Below, in pieces: positions 32,239 to 40,956 of a stretch of 45,358 nucleotides of DNA (within the stretch, counting starts at the first letter, position 1; every line of letters begins with the position of its first letter). Position numbers and translations under genes: made by a program. The stretch spans positions 1-45,358 of the forward strand of contig URYX01000002.1 in the NCBI GenBank assembly GCA_900552225.1. Reading direction: 5' to 3'. The notes under the pieces are model-generated. The model searched no databases, was not told where the DNA came from, and saw only the letters and a list, made by a program, of their open reading frames with translations. The stretch is from an uncultured Oscillospiraceae bacterium. GTDB lineage: Bacteria > Bacillota > Clostridia > Oscillospirales > Acutalibacteraceae.

Positions 32239-35190
32239 ATGGAGCATTGTCTGACAGGATCGTTTTCTGCGGAAAGGCCGGACGGTCTGCGGCTGTTTCC
32301 GGGTACGGAAATCCGTGCCGTATATAGTGAGCTCGGGACGCTGACCCTGTCCGGGCAGGCGGTGCTGCTGACCCGGGCGGGCGACGGTCTGGTGTGGCGG
32401 ATTCCCGCGGAGGGGGCAGCCTCCCGGACACTGGAGCTGGAGGAATTCCACAACGGCGTTTCCGGCGCGTTTGCCTACCGCGTCTCCGTCAACGGGCGGC
32501 CCGTGGCCACCCGCACCTATGAGCCCCTGGTATCCGCCTACAGCCATGTGTTCTTTGAGCTGGACGGCGCACCGGATGCGGACGGCATGCTGACCGTGGA
32601 GCTGACCTTCCTCGGGGAAACGCCGGTCGGCATCTGCCGCGGCTGGCTGTATACCGGCCTGGATGCCTGCGCCGCGGCCTGCGGCGGCCCCGCCCCGCTG
32701 CGCGTCAACGAGTATATCGGGGCACAGCACGGCCGGGTGGAGGCCCTCTCCCGCCTGTACGGGCCGCATACGGCCGGCGAGCTGGGGGTGACCTTCCATC
32801 TCCCCGTGCTCGGCATGAGCCGGAGCCAGATCCGCCGTGCGGTGAACGAGCGGCTGGCGGAGGCGGAGCGCAGCGGCCTCCCGGCCCAGTGGATGCTGTC
32901 CAACTGGTGGGCGGGCGTGTCCTATGCGCCGGACGGCCTCGGCGGCTATTTCGGGGATCTGCGCTACAGCCAGCTCTGCGTGGAGCAGGCGACCGGGCGG
33001 GAGCATCCCACGGTGCCCAATATGTGGGGCAGCACCCTGTGGCCGACCATGAACGATCCCCGGATGAACGAGGTGCTGTGCCGCAAGATGGCCTACACCG
33101 TGGAATATCTGTCGCGCCGCCTGTCGCTGGCGCCGGAGTATCAGCGCCGCAGCCCCTCCTTTGTCCTCGGCTGGGGCACCGGCTACTGGTTCTACAACAA
33201 CTGGGACGGCGGCGATTTCCACGATACGGTGCGCGAGGCGGCCCGCCGGGACGGCGTTGAGCTGCAGCCCCGCCGCGGCCTCTCGGGCCGCGATAAGGAC
33301 TGGCTGTTCAAAAACAATGCCCGCTACCACGCGGAGCAGGCCGCCTGCATCCGCACGGCGCTGGCCCATACGCCGGAGCGCATCGACGGCGGGGAGCAGG
33401 CACCCGCCTGCCAGTACCGCGACCGCCTGTTTACCCATACGGTGCAGGCCGTGCTGTATCCGTCGCTGGATGACCGCCACCCCGCCTGGCTGAGCGGCAT
33501 GGGGGAGCATATGTGGGCCTCCAGCGAGATGTACGCGTTCACCGATCCGCGCCAGTATGACTACAGCTTCTCCAATACGGTGCTCGGCTGTGCCAATCTG
33601 GAGGTGACCATGCTCACCAAGGAGGCATTGGCGCAGTTCCTGGTGGACAGCTATGCCTACGGCATGGAATACGTGACCCTGTTCAACCCCGATAAGGAGG
33701 GCGAGGATGCCGCACTGACCGCCCTGGACGCCCGCGCGGACTGCCCCGCGCAGCAGACGCGGCTGTACCGCCGTCCGCTGCTGGACGTGGACATGGTGCG
33801 GGACCGCCGGCCGGACGGCAGCGAGCAGCTGCCGTTGACGCTCACGGATGTGCGCGCCGATGCCGACGGCAAGCTGATCGCCGCCTCCCCGGAGGCCCAT
33901 GCGGAGGCAACGCTGACGGTCGAGCCGGGCGATACGCTGTGGGTGCACGCGGAGGCGATGGCCACCGGCTTTGAACAGCTGCAGTGCGCCTATTCCTTCG
34001 GCGGCCCCTTTTACGCCGCCTCCTTTGTGTCGGTGAGCCAGCCGCTTGACTGGTTCAATAAAAACCGCCTCTATCTCTGGCAGCTTCCGGCAAGCCCGGG
34101 GACGCAGGTGACGGTGCGGCTGTCGCTGCCCGGCGCCGCGACGCTGAAGGCACTGCGGATTGCCCGGGACTGGAAGGAGCCGGTGTGGCTGCCTCCCGCC
34201 CTGACGGCGCGGCAGCTGCGGACGCGCCGCCTGCTGGTGCAGCAGCGGCTGCAGGCGGAACGGATGCTGCGTCAGGCGGAGCCGGAAACCGATCCGGCGG
34301 CACTGGCCCGCGCCCGGGAGCAAATGGCGGCCGGCGAGTATGCGGCGGCTTCCGCCGTGCTGGCGGCGGCCCTCGCGCGGACACTGCCGCGGTCCTACGC
34401 CCTGACGGAGGCCGGAGCGCTGGCGGGAACCCCCTTTACGGCGCAGCTGTCGCCTGCGGCGGGCGGTGCCGTGCTGACGCTGACCGAATACGACGAAACG
34501 CACGCCGTGCTGCACCTGTGGAGCGCCGGAGACGGCGAGCTGACGCTGACGGCGGAGCAGGGGCGCTGGACGGCTGTGCAGAGCGGCCGGACGGTGACGC
34601 TGACACGCACTCCCGACGGGGAGCGGCAATGGAGCTTCCCCCTGCGGGCGGAGGCGGAGCCCCTGCCCGCGCAGCTGGAGGGCCTGTGTCGCCGCTTCGG
34701 GGACGGCGAGCTGCGCCTGACGGTGCAGCCGGAGGAAATCGGGGAGTGCGCCGAATTCCTGCCGATCCCCGTGGAGCCGGCCTGTCGGCTGCACCGCCGC
34801 ACCGAGGAGGACGGCGCGTGGAGTGACGATCCCCCGCAGGAGGGAGATGCCGTCCGCTGCCGGCTGAATGCCGACGGGAGGGTTGCGGAGCTGTGGGCCG
34901 AGAGCCGCCTGTGCCGCGCCGTGCTCGCGCAGTATATCCCGCCCTGCTACCACGGGATGCAGCATAACGGCTTCCTGATGACGGAGAGCGGCGAGCGCTT
35001 CGAGCTCTCCTATAACTGTGACTATACCAAGCTGCGGCTCCCCTCGGGGGAGAAGCAGGTCAAAAGCTGTGAGCAGGAGGAGCTGACGGCACTGTTCGTG
35101 CCCGGCTCGCGCTGGGACATCCGCTATGCCCCCTGCACCTGCGGAGACCGCGCGCCGCGCGCAGAGATTCTGACGCGGTGCGACGGATAA
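32239..35190 (+). CDS. unrecognised 983-aa protein of the carbohydrate locus
   Basis: I do not recognise this protein. It is soluble and has no signal peptide. Residues 1-150 look like a beta-rich module. A central part (about 180-480) contains Trp/Tyr-rich, barrel-like segments, such as 'WMLSNWWAGVSYAPDGLGGY', 'FVLGWGTGYWFYNNWDGGDF' and 'MGEHMWASSEMYAFTDPRQY', with several acidic residues that could be catalytic. A beta-sandwich (about 520-640), a helical Arg/Ala-rich stretch (about 650-720) and a second beta-rich end follow. It sits 16 bp after the GH27 gene and 19 bp before the HAD phosphatase, so it is co-transcribed with degradative enzymes. A new glycoside hydrolase-like family is possible but unproven. 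Confidence 0.8.
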   Translation: MEHCLTGSFSAERPDGLRLFPGTEIRAVYSELGTLTLSGQAVLLTRAGDGLVWRIPAEGAASRTLELEEFHNGVSGAFAYRVSVNGRPVATRTYEPLVSAYSHVFFELDGAPDADGMLTVELTFLGETPVGICRGWLYTGLDACAAACGGPAPLRVNEYIGAQHGRVEALSRLYGPHTAGELGVTFHLPVLGMSRSQIRRAVNERLAEAERSGLPAQWMLSNWWAGVSYAPDGLGGYFGDLRYSQLCVEQATGREHPTVPNMWGSTLWPTMNDPRMNEVLCRKMAYTVEYLSRRLSLAPEYQRRSPSFVLGWGTGYWFYNNWDGGDFHDTVREAARRDGVELQPRRGLSGRDKDWLFKNNARYHAEQAACIRTALAHTPERIDGGEQAPACQYRDRLFTHTVQAVLYPSLDDRHPAWLSGMGEHMWASSEMYAFTDPRQYDYSFSNTVLGCANLEVTMLTKEALAQFLVDSYAYGMEYVTLFNPDKEGEDAALTALDARADCPAQQTRLYRRPLLDVDMVRDRRPDGSEQLPLTLTDVRADADGKLIAASPEAHAEATLTVEPGDTLWVHAEAMATGFEQLQCAYSFGGPFYAASFVSVSQPLDWFNKNRLYLWQLPASPGTQVTVRLSLPGAATLKALRIARDWKEPVWLPPALTARQLRTRRLLVQQRLQAERMLRQAEPETDPAALARAREQMAAGEYAAASAVLAAALARTLPRSYALTEAGALAGTPFTAQLSPAAGGAVLTLTEYDETHAVLHLWSAGDGELTLTAEQGRWTAVQSGRTVTLTRTPDGERQWSFPLRAEAEPLPAQLEGLCRRFGDGELRLTVQPEEIGECAEFLPIPVEPACRLHRRTEEDGAWSDDPPQEGDAVRCRLNADGRVAELWAESRLCRAVLAQYIPPCYHGMQHNGFLMTESGERFELSYNCDYTKLRLPSGEKQVKSCEQEELTALFVPGSRWDIRYAPCTCGDRAPRAEILTRCDG

Positions 35191-35208
35191 AAGAAACGGA
35201 GAAAAAGC

Positions 35209-36195
35209 ATGAGAGAAACGACGGAGGAACGGATACTCGGCAGCGGCTTCCGCGGGGAGCTGCTGCCCCTGCCGCAGACGGAGGACGGATGGTTTGTCGC
35301 CGGCCGCGATCGGACCGCGTCCGTGTGGACGCCGCGCGACCGCAAGGTGGAATTCGCGGTGCGGGATGACGGCGTGCTGTGCCGCGTCAAATCCCTGTCC
35401 GGCTATCCGGCCTATTACCCGTTGCATGAGGCGGCGCTGCAGCCGCCGGCGCGGTATGTGCTGATGGACCTGGACGGCACCTCCGTCCGCTCCGAGTGGT
35501 TCTGGATGTGGATCATCGAGCAGACGACGGCCGGCCTGCTCGGCCGTCCCGACTTCCGCCTGTCCGAGGAGGATCAGCCCTTTGTGTCCGGCCATTCCGT
35601 GTCGGAGCATCTGCAGTACTGCATCGACCGCTATTGCCCCGGCCGCTCTCTGGAGGAGGCGCGGGCGCTGTATTTTGACATTACACGCCGCGAAATGCGG
35701 GAGATCATGGAGGGCCGCGGCCGGGAGGGCGCGTTTACCCCGGCCCCGCACCTCCGGGAGTTTCTGGAGACGCTGAAGCGGCACGGCATCCGGATCGGGC
35801 TTGTAACCAGCGGACTGACGGAGAAGGCCATGCCCGAGATCGTGTCCGCCTTCCGCACGCTCGGCATGGGCGATCCGCGGGACTTTTATGATGTCATCAT
35901 CTCCGCCGGCACGTCGCTGACGGCGGGCCAGGTGGGGACTCTGGGCGAGCTGGAGGCCAAGCCGCATCCGTGGCTGTATGCCGAGGCCGGCCGCGTCGGA
36001 CTCGGCGGACGCTGGGAGGACGGCACGACCGTGGCCCTCGAGGATTCGTCGGCCGGCGTGGTGGCGGCCCGCCTGGCCGGCTACCCCTGCCTCGGGATCG
36101 AGGGAGGCAACATCCGCCGCAGCGGAACCGCCTGCCTGTGCAGCGGCATGTACGCGGACCTGATGGATACGCTGCCCTTTATTTTAGGAAAATAG
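35209..36195 (+). CDS. HAD-superfamily sugar-phosphatase-like protein with N-terminal extension
   Basis: A 328-residue cytoplasmic protein. The HAD motifs are intact: 'MDLDGTSV' (nucleophile D87, acid D89), 'LVTSG' (motif II), 'EAKPHP' (K251) and 'ALEDSSAG' (E278, D279). The subgroup is like beta-phosphoglucomutase or sugar phosphatases. The first 80 residues, ahead of the HAD core, are an uncommon beta-rich extension ('DGWFVAGRDRTASVWTPRDR') of unknown role. As the last cytoplasmic gene of the run it may dephosphorylate or isomerise a sugar released by the upstream enzymes. The start has GAGAAAAAGC, a poor RBS, so coupling from the upstream gene is likely. Confidence 0.85.
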   Translation: MRETTEERILGSGFRGELLPLPQTEDGWFVAGRDRTASVWTPRDRKVEFAVRDDGVLCRVKSLSGYPAYYPLHEAALQPPARYVLMDLDGTSVRSEWFWMWIIEQTTAGLLGRPDFRLSEEDQPFVSGHSVSEHLQYCIDRYCPGRSLEEARALYFDITRREMREIMEGRGREGAFTPAPHLREFLETLKRHGIRIGLVTSGLTEKAMPEIVSAFRTLGMGDPRDFYDVIISAGTSLTAGQVGTLGELEAKPHPWLYAEAGRVGLGGRWEDGTTVALEDSSAGVVAARLAGYPCLGIEGGNIRRSGTACLCSGMYADLMDTLPFILGK

Positions 36196-36207
36196 ATTTT
36201 GACAGAA

Positions 36208-36269
36208 CAGACAAAGCCATCCGGGTACGACTGTTTTCCGAAACGGCGGCACCCCGATGGCTTTGTCTG
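36208..36269. repeat. 62-bp inverted-repeat element between HAD and GH43 genes
   Basis: CAGACAAAGCCATCCGGG (36208-36225) and CCCCGATGGCTTTGTCTG (36252-36269) are complementary except for one base, around a 26-nt middle. No T run follows on the + strand. It resembles a small dispersed intergenic repeat (MITE- or REP-like) or a processing hairpin that separates GH43 expression from the upstream genes. Confidence 0.65.
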
Positions 36270-36288
36270 ACGGGAAAGGACGAATACT

Positions 36289-37896
36289 ATGTCTATACGG
36301 TACCATCGGCAGGCCCGCCGCGGGCGGGCGCTTCGGAGACTGCTCGGCATCGGCTGCGTGCTGTGTCTGGCGGCCGGCTGCGCCGGAGAGACACCGCCGG
36401 AGCCGCTGCCCGCCTCCTCCGCCGGACAAACGGAAACGACAGGCTCCGCCGCCTCCACTGACGGAGGCACGGCACCCACCCCGTCCGCCTCGCTTACCGT
36501 CACCACCCGCACAGGTCCCTCCGCCCCGGACAACGGGACGGAGGCGGACGGCCTGTGCCTGTTCCGGGACGGAGCCTCGGATTACCGGCTGGTGTACGGC
36601 CCGGCCACACAGGAGCTGGATGCGGCGGCCCTGCTGCTGCAGGCGGCCTATGACGCGACGGGCGTTCAGCTGGAGCGGGCCCCCTGCGACAGGGATGCCG
36701 CGGCGCATGAAATCCTGATCGGGGAGACCGGCCGTCCCGAGACCGAGACGGCCCGGCAGCTGCTGGGAACGGATCCGCTGCTGATTGCGGCCGTGGGTGA
36801 AAAGCTGGTCATTCTGGGCAGCACGCCGGCCTATACCCGCATGGCGGCGGAGACCTTCCTGCGGGATTACGCATTTGCGCCGGAGCTGCGGCTGCCCGGC
36901 GGACTGTGCGCCGTATACGGCGTGGAGGAGCGGGTGGCCTATACCGATTATGTCAACGGAAACGTCAACGCCAATGACCCGTGGGTCATACGGGACGGCA
37001 GCCGCTACTATTACTGCTGGTCCACCGGCAACGGCGTGGCCGTGGCGCGGTGCGAGACCCTGGCGGCCGTGGCCGATGCGGAGCAGCGGGCCTCCGTGGT
37101 GTGGACGGCCGAGCCCGGCCGCCCCTGGTCGCAGGGGGTGTGGGCTCCCGAGCTGCATAAGATCGACGGCACCTGGTATATCTACCTGGCCGCCGACGAC
37201 GGAGACAACGAGCATCACCGGATGTATGTGCTGCGCGGCACCTCCGCAGACCCCACCGACCGCTTTGAGCTGGTGGGAAAGCTCGGGGACAGCACGGACG
37301 AATGGGCCATCGACGGCACGGTGATTGCCTACGGCGGCGAGCTGTATTTCTGCTGGTCGGGGTGGGACAGCAAGGTCAACGTGTCCCAGAACCTGTATAT
37401 CGCGCATATGAGCGACCCCTGTACCGTTGACGGCGAGCGGGTCATGCTCTCCAAGCCCGATTACCGGTGGGAGATGCAGGGCGCCAACCCCCGGGTCAAC
37501 GAGGGCCCGGTGGCGGTGATCGGTGACGGCGTCATCCACCTGATTTATTCCGCCTCCGGCTGCTGGACGGACGACTATTGCCTGGGTCAGCTGACCTGGC
37601 GCGGCGGCGACCTGACCGATCCCGCCAACTGGGAGAAAAGCCCGGTGCCGGTGTTCAGCAAGCAGCCAGGAGCCTACGGCCCGGGACACTGCAGCTTTAC
37701 GGAGGCGGTGGACGGGACGCTGTGGATGGTGTACCACGCCAACCGCGAGTCGGGGACGGGCGTGGCCGGCCGCAGCCTGCGGATGCAGCCGGTGCAGTGG
37801 GACGGCAGGACCCTGTCCCTCGGCAAGCCAGCCTCTCTTTCGGAGATCATCCCCTGCCCCTATCTCGTTCCGACGGTTTCCGGGCGGATCCGGTAA
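36289..37896 (+). CDS. GH43-family surface lipoprotein (arabinofuranosidase/xylosidase type)
   Basis: A 535-residue lipoprotein (lipobox LAAGC, Cys31) with a Thr/Ser/Pro/Gly linker. Residues about 90-220 form an alpha/beta domain like the N-terminal domain of GH20 or GH67 enzymes ('HEILIGETGRPETETARQLL'). The rest is a five-bladed GH43 propeller with 'NANDPWVIRDG' (base Asp230), 'AIDGTV' (Asp342) and 'VNEGPV' (acid Glu405), all three catalytic positions present. 'WAPELHKIDGTWYIYLAADD' and 'YSASGCWTDDYCLG' fit arabinan- or xylan-acting subfamilies. It would trim polymer at the cell surface before uptake. GGGAAAGGA precedes the ATG. The fused N-terminal domain is unusual. Confidence 0.85.
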   Translation: MSIRYHRQARRGRALRRLLGIGCVLCLAAGCAGETPPEPLPASSAGQTETTGSAASTDGGTAPTPSASLTVTTRTGPSAPDNGTEADGLCLFRDGASDYRLVYGPATQELDAAALLLQAAYDATGVQLERAPCDRDAAAHEILIGETGRPETETARQLLGTDPLLIAAVGEKLVILGSTPAYTRMAAETFLRDYAFAPELRLPGGLCAVYGVEERVAYTDYVNGNVNANDPWVIRDGSRYYYCWSTGNGVAVARCETLAAVADAEQRASVVWTAEPGRPWSQGVWAPELHKIDGTWYIYLAADDGDNEHHRMYVLRGTSADPTDRFELVGKLGDSTDEWAIDGTVIAYGGELYFCWSGWDSKVNVSQNLYIAHMSDPCTVDGERVMLSKPDYRWEMQGANPRVNEGPVAVIGDGVIHLIYSASGCWTDDYCLGQLTWRGGDLTDPANWEKSPVPVFSKQPGAYGPGHCSFTEAVDGTLWMVYHANRESGTGVAGRSLRMQPVQWDGRTLSLGKPASLSEIIPCPYLVPTVSGRIR

Positions 37897-37921
37897 AATC
37901 GAAACTTTGCGGCAAAATTTC

Positions 37922-37950
37922 TTGACAAAGCGTCGGTTATAGGGTATAGT
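37922..37950 (+). promoter_or_regulatory. sigma-A promoter of the first small lipoprotein
   Basis: TTGACA (37922-37927) and TATAGT (37945-37950) lie 17 bp apart, followed by GAAGG. The same arrangement, with CTTGACAAA and TATAGTGAAGG, occurs ahead of the third related lipoprotein (39840-39868), evidence for copied control regions. Confidence 0.85.
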
Positions 37951-37999
37951 GAAGGTAACAAAGACGGGCCGGCGGTCCGTATACAGAGGAGGAACTACA

Positions 38000-38845
38000 A
38001 TGAATTTGCGGAAATGGTGCGGACTGACGGCGGCGCTGCTCTGCCTGGTGCTGGCGCTGACCGCGTGCAGCGGAACTCCGATCGGAAGCACGGTATCGGC
38101 CCCGACGACTCCGACGACCACCCCGACCACGGCAGCTCCTACGCCGGCGGATCTGTATGCGGCGGCCGCGGCGGCGGATCAGAAGATGTCTGATCTGAAC
38201 AGTCTGGACTTCACGGCGGATATTACGGTGGAAATCCAGGGCGGCGATACGTCGGTTTCGACGAAGATTGCGATGGACCTGGTGACGGTCAAGAATGACG
38301 AAACGGGCATCGATTTTGCCCTGAACATGAAGACCAGCGCGATGGGCCAGACGGCCGAACAGAAGATGTGGTATAAGGGCGGCTTCCTGTATATGGATGC
38401 CCAGGGCCAGAAGATTGCCATGCCGGTGTCGCTGGAGCAGGCGGCGGAGGCCGTGAAGCTCAGCTCGACGCTTGAGCTGAGCGAGGACATGTTCAAGAAT
38501 GCGACCGTGACGGAGGAAAACGGCCTGCGCACGATCAGGACGACCTTTGACGGGGCCGCGCTGAAGCAGTGGCTCGCGGACAGCGGCCTCGAGAACATCG
38601 CCAACATCGGGGATGACACGGAGCTGACCTTCGGTACCTCGGAGCTGACCGTGACGGTGAACGAGCAGGGCTATATGACGTCCGAGATTTTGAAGCTGCC
38701 GATGGCCGTCAAGGTGGGAGCCCAGGAGATTGCGATGACGCTGACGGAGGACATCACGTTCAACAATCCCGGTCAGGAAGTGACCGTGAATTGGCCGGAC
38801 TTCAGCGGGTTTACGGTGACCGACCTCGGAGATATGGAGGGCTGA
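38000..38845 (+). CDS. lipoprotein, LppX/LprG-like fold, paralogue 1
   Basis: A 281-residue lipoprotein starting 'MNLRKWCGLTAALLCLVLAL', with lipobox LTAC (Cys23), then a Thr/Pro linker and a globular domain (about 50-275). Repeated beta-strand patterns ('FTADITVEIQGGD', 'ELTFGTSELTVTVNEQGYM', ending 'VTVNWPDFSGFTV') resemble the concave sheet of LppX/LprG-type lipid-binding or sensor proteins. The ending 'PG.EVTVNWPDF' is shared with the two genes after it. It has its own strong promoter and AGAGGAGG RBS, and a terminator follows. Substrate and partner are not visible. Confidence 0.75.
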   Translation: MNLRKWCGLTAALLCLVLALTACSGTPIGSTVSAPTTPTTTPTTAAPTPADLYAAAAAADQKMSDLNSLDFTADITVEIQGGDTSVSTKIAMDLVTVKNDETGIDFALNMKTSAMGQTAEQKMWYKGGFLYMDAQGQKIAMPVSLEQAAEAVKLSSTLELSEDMFKNATVTEENGLRTIRTTFDGAALKQWLADSGLENIANIGDDTELTFGTSELTVTVNEQGYMTSEILKLPMAVKVGAQEIAMTLTEDITFNNPGQEVTVNWPDFSGFTVTDLGDMEG

Positions 38846-38877
38846 TTGCCGTATCATCGGGCCTTAAAGTCGGAATG

Positions 38878-38925
38878 AAAAGCGCGGCGGAGCTGCGGGG
38901 AGTTCCCCTGTCCGCCGCGCTTTTT
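38878..38925 (+). terminator. strong terminator after paralogue 1
   Basis: AAAAGCGCGGCGGA (38878-38891) pairs exactly with TCCGCCGCGCTTTT (38911-38924) and runs into TTTTT; an inner GGGG/CCCC pair extends the structure. It separates paralogue 1 from paralogue 2. Confidence 0.85.
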
Positions 38926-38969
38926 GATTCCTGCGGAGAAGGCCTTGACCGGAGGAGGTATAGATTTTT

Positions 38970-39791
38970 ATGAGCGTGCGGAAATGGGCGGCCCTGGCGG
39001 CGGTGCTGGGACTGCTGCTGTGTCTTGGAGCGTGTGAGGGCATGACCGGCGTGAGCGGCTCCCGTTCGGAGCCGGAGGGGGAAAGCAGCGCCCCGTCCCG
39101 GGCGGCCAGTCTTCACCGGGAGGTCACGGAGGCCATCGATAAGGTCGCGGCGCTGGACGGCATCTCGGCCTCGGGCGAAATGCGGGTTCGGATCGATGAC
39201 GGCACCTCCGCTCTGACCCAGATCCTGCGTGTTGGACTCCGGGCCCTGAAGAAGATCCGGTATTATAACCGGTATGTTACCCTGGAGACCAGTCTGATGG
39301 GACAGCAGCGTACACTCTCCTGCTGGTGCAGAGACGGTGTAAAATACGTGAAGGACGGGGAGGAGAAAACCCGGCAGTTTTATTTGACACAGTGCAGCAC
39401 CTATTTTGAGGACCTGAAGGCGCTGCTGCCGGAATCTGCGTTTGAGGGTGCCGAGCTGCAGTGGGGGGACGGCGAGCAGACCGTAAGTCTCGTGCTCCGG
39501 GGCCCGGGACTCGAGGCGTGGCTGCCCCTGGTGCTGCCGCAGCCCTTCTTTGCCGGCGACACCGACGGCTGTACGGTGGAGGGGCCGGTGGAGCTGTCGG
39601 TGGTGGTCGGCGAAGACGGCTATCCGAGGTCGTGGAACGTGAAGCTCTCGGCCGCGGTGGCGGATGGGGAGAGTACCATGACCTTAGACCTCGACATCGC
39701 ATGGATTCTGGAGCAGCCCGGAGAGCCCGTCACGGTGGAATGGCCGAACGGCGACGAATACCCGCTCGTGCGCCCGGACGGCGGGAACTGA
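38970..39791 (+). CDS. lipoprotein, LppX/LprG-like fold, paralogue 2
   Basis: A 273-residue lipoprotein ('MSVRKWAALAAVLGLLLCLG', lipobox LGAC, Cys22). Its linker is short, and the domain matches paralogues 1 and 3, including 'EPVTVEWPNGDEY' at the C-terminus. GGAGGAGG is upstream of ATG 38970. The TTGACA/TATAGT promoter found before the other two copies is missing here: TTGACC and TATAGA are present but only 9 bp apart. The gene may rely on read-through of the strong terminator, or be weakly expressed. Confidence 0.75.
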   Translation: MSVRKWAALAAVLGLLLCLGACEGMTGVSGSRSEPEGESSAPSRAASLHREVTEAIDKVAALDGISASGEMRVRIDDGTSALTQILRVGLRALKKIRYYNRYVTLETSLMGQQRTLSCWCRDGVKYVKDGEEKTRQFYLTQCSTYFEDLKALLPESAFEGAELQWGDGEQTVSLVLRGPGLEAWLPLVLPQPFFAGDTDGCTVEGPVELSVVVGEDGYPRSWNVKLSAAVADGESTMTLDLDIAWILEQPGEPVTVEWPNGDEYPLVRPDGGN

Positions 39792-39839
39792 CCGCAGCGG
39801 ACGGTATGGCCGCAAGACGCTGCCGCCCGCAGGTTTTTC

Positions 39840-39868
39840 TTGACAAAATGCGCCTTTTCCCGTATAGT
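39840..39868 (+). promoter_or_regulatory. sigma-A promoter of the third lipoprotein
   Basis: TTGACA (39840-39845) and TATAGT (39863-39868), 17 bp apart, closely copy the promoter at 37922, including the CTTGACAAA and GAAGG flanks. Confidence 0.85.
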
Positions 39869-39907
39869 GAAGGAGAGGAAAAAACTGTATTTTGGGAGGA
39901 TTTTAGA

Positions 39908-40936
39908 ATGAATTTTCGGAAATGGACGGCTCTTGCGGCTGTTCTGTGCCTGGTGCTGTGCCTCGGTGCCTGCGGCGGCATGGCCGGCGTGAGTGATGCG
40001 GGGAGCGCAGGCAGCACGACGGAGCCCACGACCGCGACGACGGCGGCCCCGACGGCGCAGGAGCTGCGCGACATGGCCAAGGCGGCTGTGGATAAGCTGA
40101 TGGCGCAGGACGGTATCGATTTTTCGGCCAAAATTCTGATGAAGATCGACGCGAACGGCACCTCCATGACGCAGGCAATCAATCTGAGCGCCGCGCTTGT
40201 GAAAAACGGGGACAGCTATGAAGGACGTCTGGAAACCGCCGTCAATTTCATGGGAGAGTCCCAGACGACGGTCGAGTGGCATAAGGACGGTGTCACCTAC
40301 ACAGACGACGGGACGAGCAAGACCTATGCCCCGGATGATTCGGAGGATGACGATAACGAGGAGCTCGGTCAGTTACTCAAAACGCCGCTGCCGGATTCCC
40401 TGTTTGATACCGCGGAGCTCAAGCGGGAGGACGGGAAGCAGACGTTGACCCTTTTCTTCCGGGCGGCCGACCTGAAGACGTGGCTGCAGTCCGCGGGAAT
40501 AGATGCCGCGGATCTGGACGATTTGGCGGTCGATACCGCATCGACCGAGGCGGCCGAATGCGAGCTGGTCATCCGCGAGGACGGTAACCTGGAATCGGGC
40601 CGTATCCGGATCCCCTTCCTGCGCATGGAGGCCGGCGACGGTGACAACAACGCTCTGACCGTGGAGCTGACGGTCGAGGCGACCGTGCAGAATCCGGGTG
40701 AGCCGGTGACCGTCGATTGGCCGGATTTCGGAGAGTTCACGCTCGAGGAGGTCGGGATCGACTTCACGGATGAGGAGATAGAGCTTCTGAACACCGTGCT
40801 GGCTACCCTGTATGACGACGAAGGCATGCCGGTGGGCAACGCCGAGGAGCTGTATGAGGTGCTGTGCGGACAGTACGGGCAGGATGCGGTGGATTGGGCC
40901 ATTTCCGTGCTGACGGATAGCGGCGAGGAAGCCTGA
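39908..40936 (+). CDS. lipoprotein, LppX/LprG-like fold, paralogue 3 with C-terminal extension
   Basis: A 342-residue lipoprotein ('MNFRKWTALAAVLCLVLCLG', lipobox LGAC, Cys22) with a Thr/Ala linker and the same domain as its two neighbours, ending at 'GEPVTVDWPDFGEFTLEEV'. About 70 extra residues follow ('EIELLNTVLATLYDDEGMPV'), a helical part absent from the others. ATG 39908 has GGGAGGA upstream; the longer frame to the left overlaps paralogue 2. The tail may be a separate small interaction domain. Confidence 0.75.
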   Translation: MNFRKWTALAAVLCLVLCLGACGGMAGVSDAGSAGSTTEPTTATTAAPTAQELRDMAKAAVDKLMAQDGIDFSAKILMKIDANGTSMTQAINLSAALVKNGDSYEGRLETAVNFMGESQTTVEWHKDGVTYTDDGTSKTYAPDDSEDDDNEELGQLLKTPLPDSLFDTAELKREDGKQTLTLFFRAADLKTWLQSAGIDAADLDDLAVDTASTEAAECELVIREDGNLESGRIRIPFLRMEAGDGDNNALTVELTVEATVQNPGEPVTVDWPDFGEFTLEEVGIDFTDEEIELLNTVLATLYDDEGMPVGNAEELYEVLCGQYGQDAVDWAISVLTDSGEEA

Positions 40937-40956
40937 TCGGCAGGAATAGCGACAAA

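Noticed and set aside
31048..35967. Minus-strand open frame of 1639 aa spanning three genes
   Set aside because: It crosses GH27, the unknown protein and the HAD gene. Each of these has RBS and motifs or operon spacing on the + strand.
38944..38964. TTGACC/TATAGA as promoter for paralogue 2
   Set aside because: The spacing is only 9 bp, too short for sigma-A RNA polymerase.
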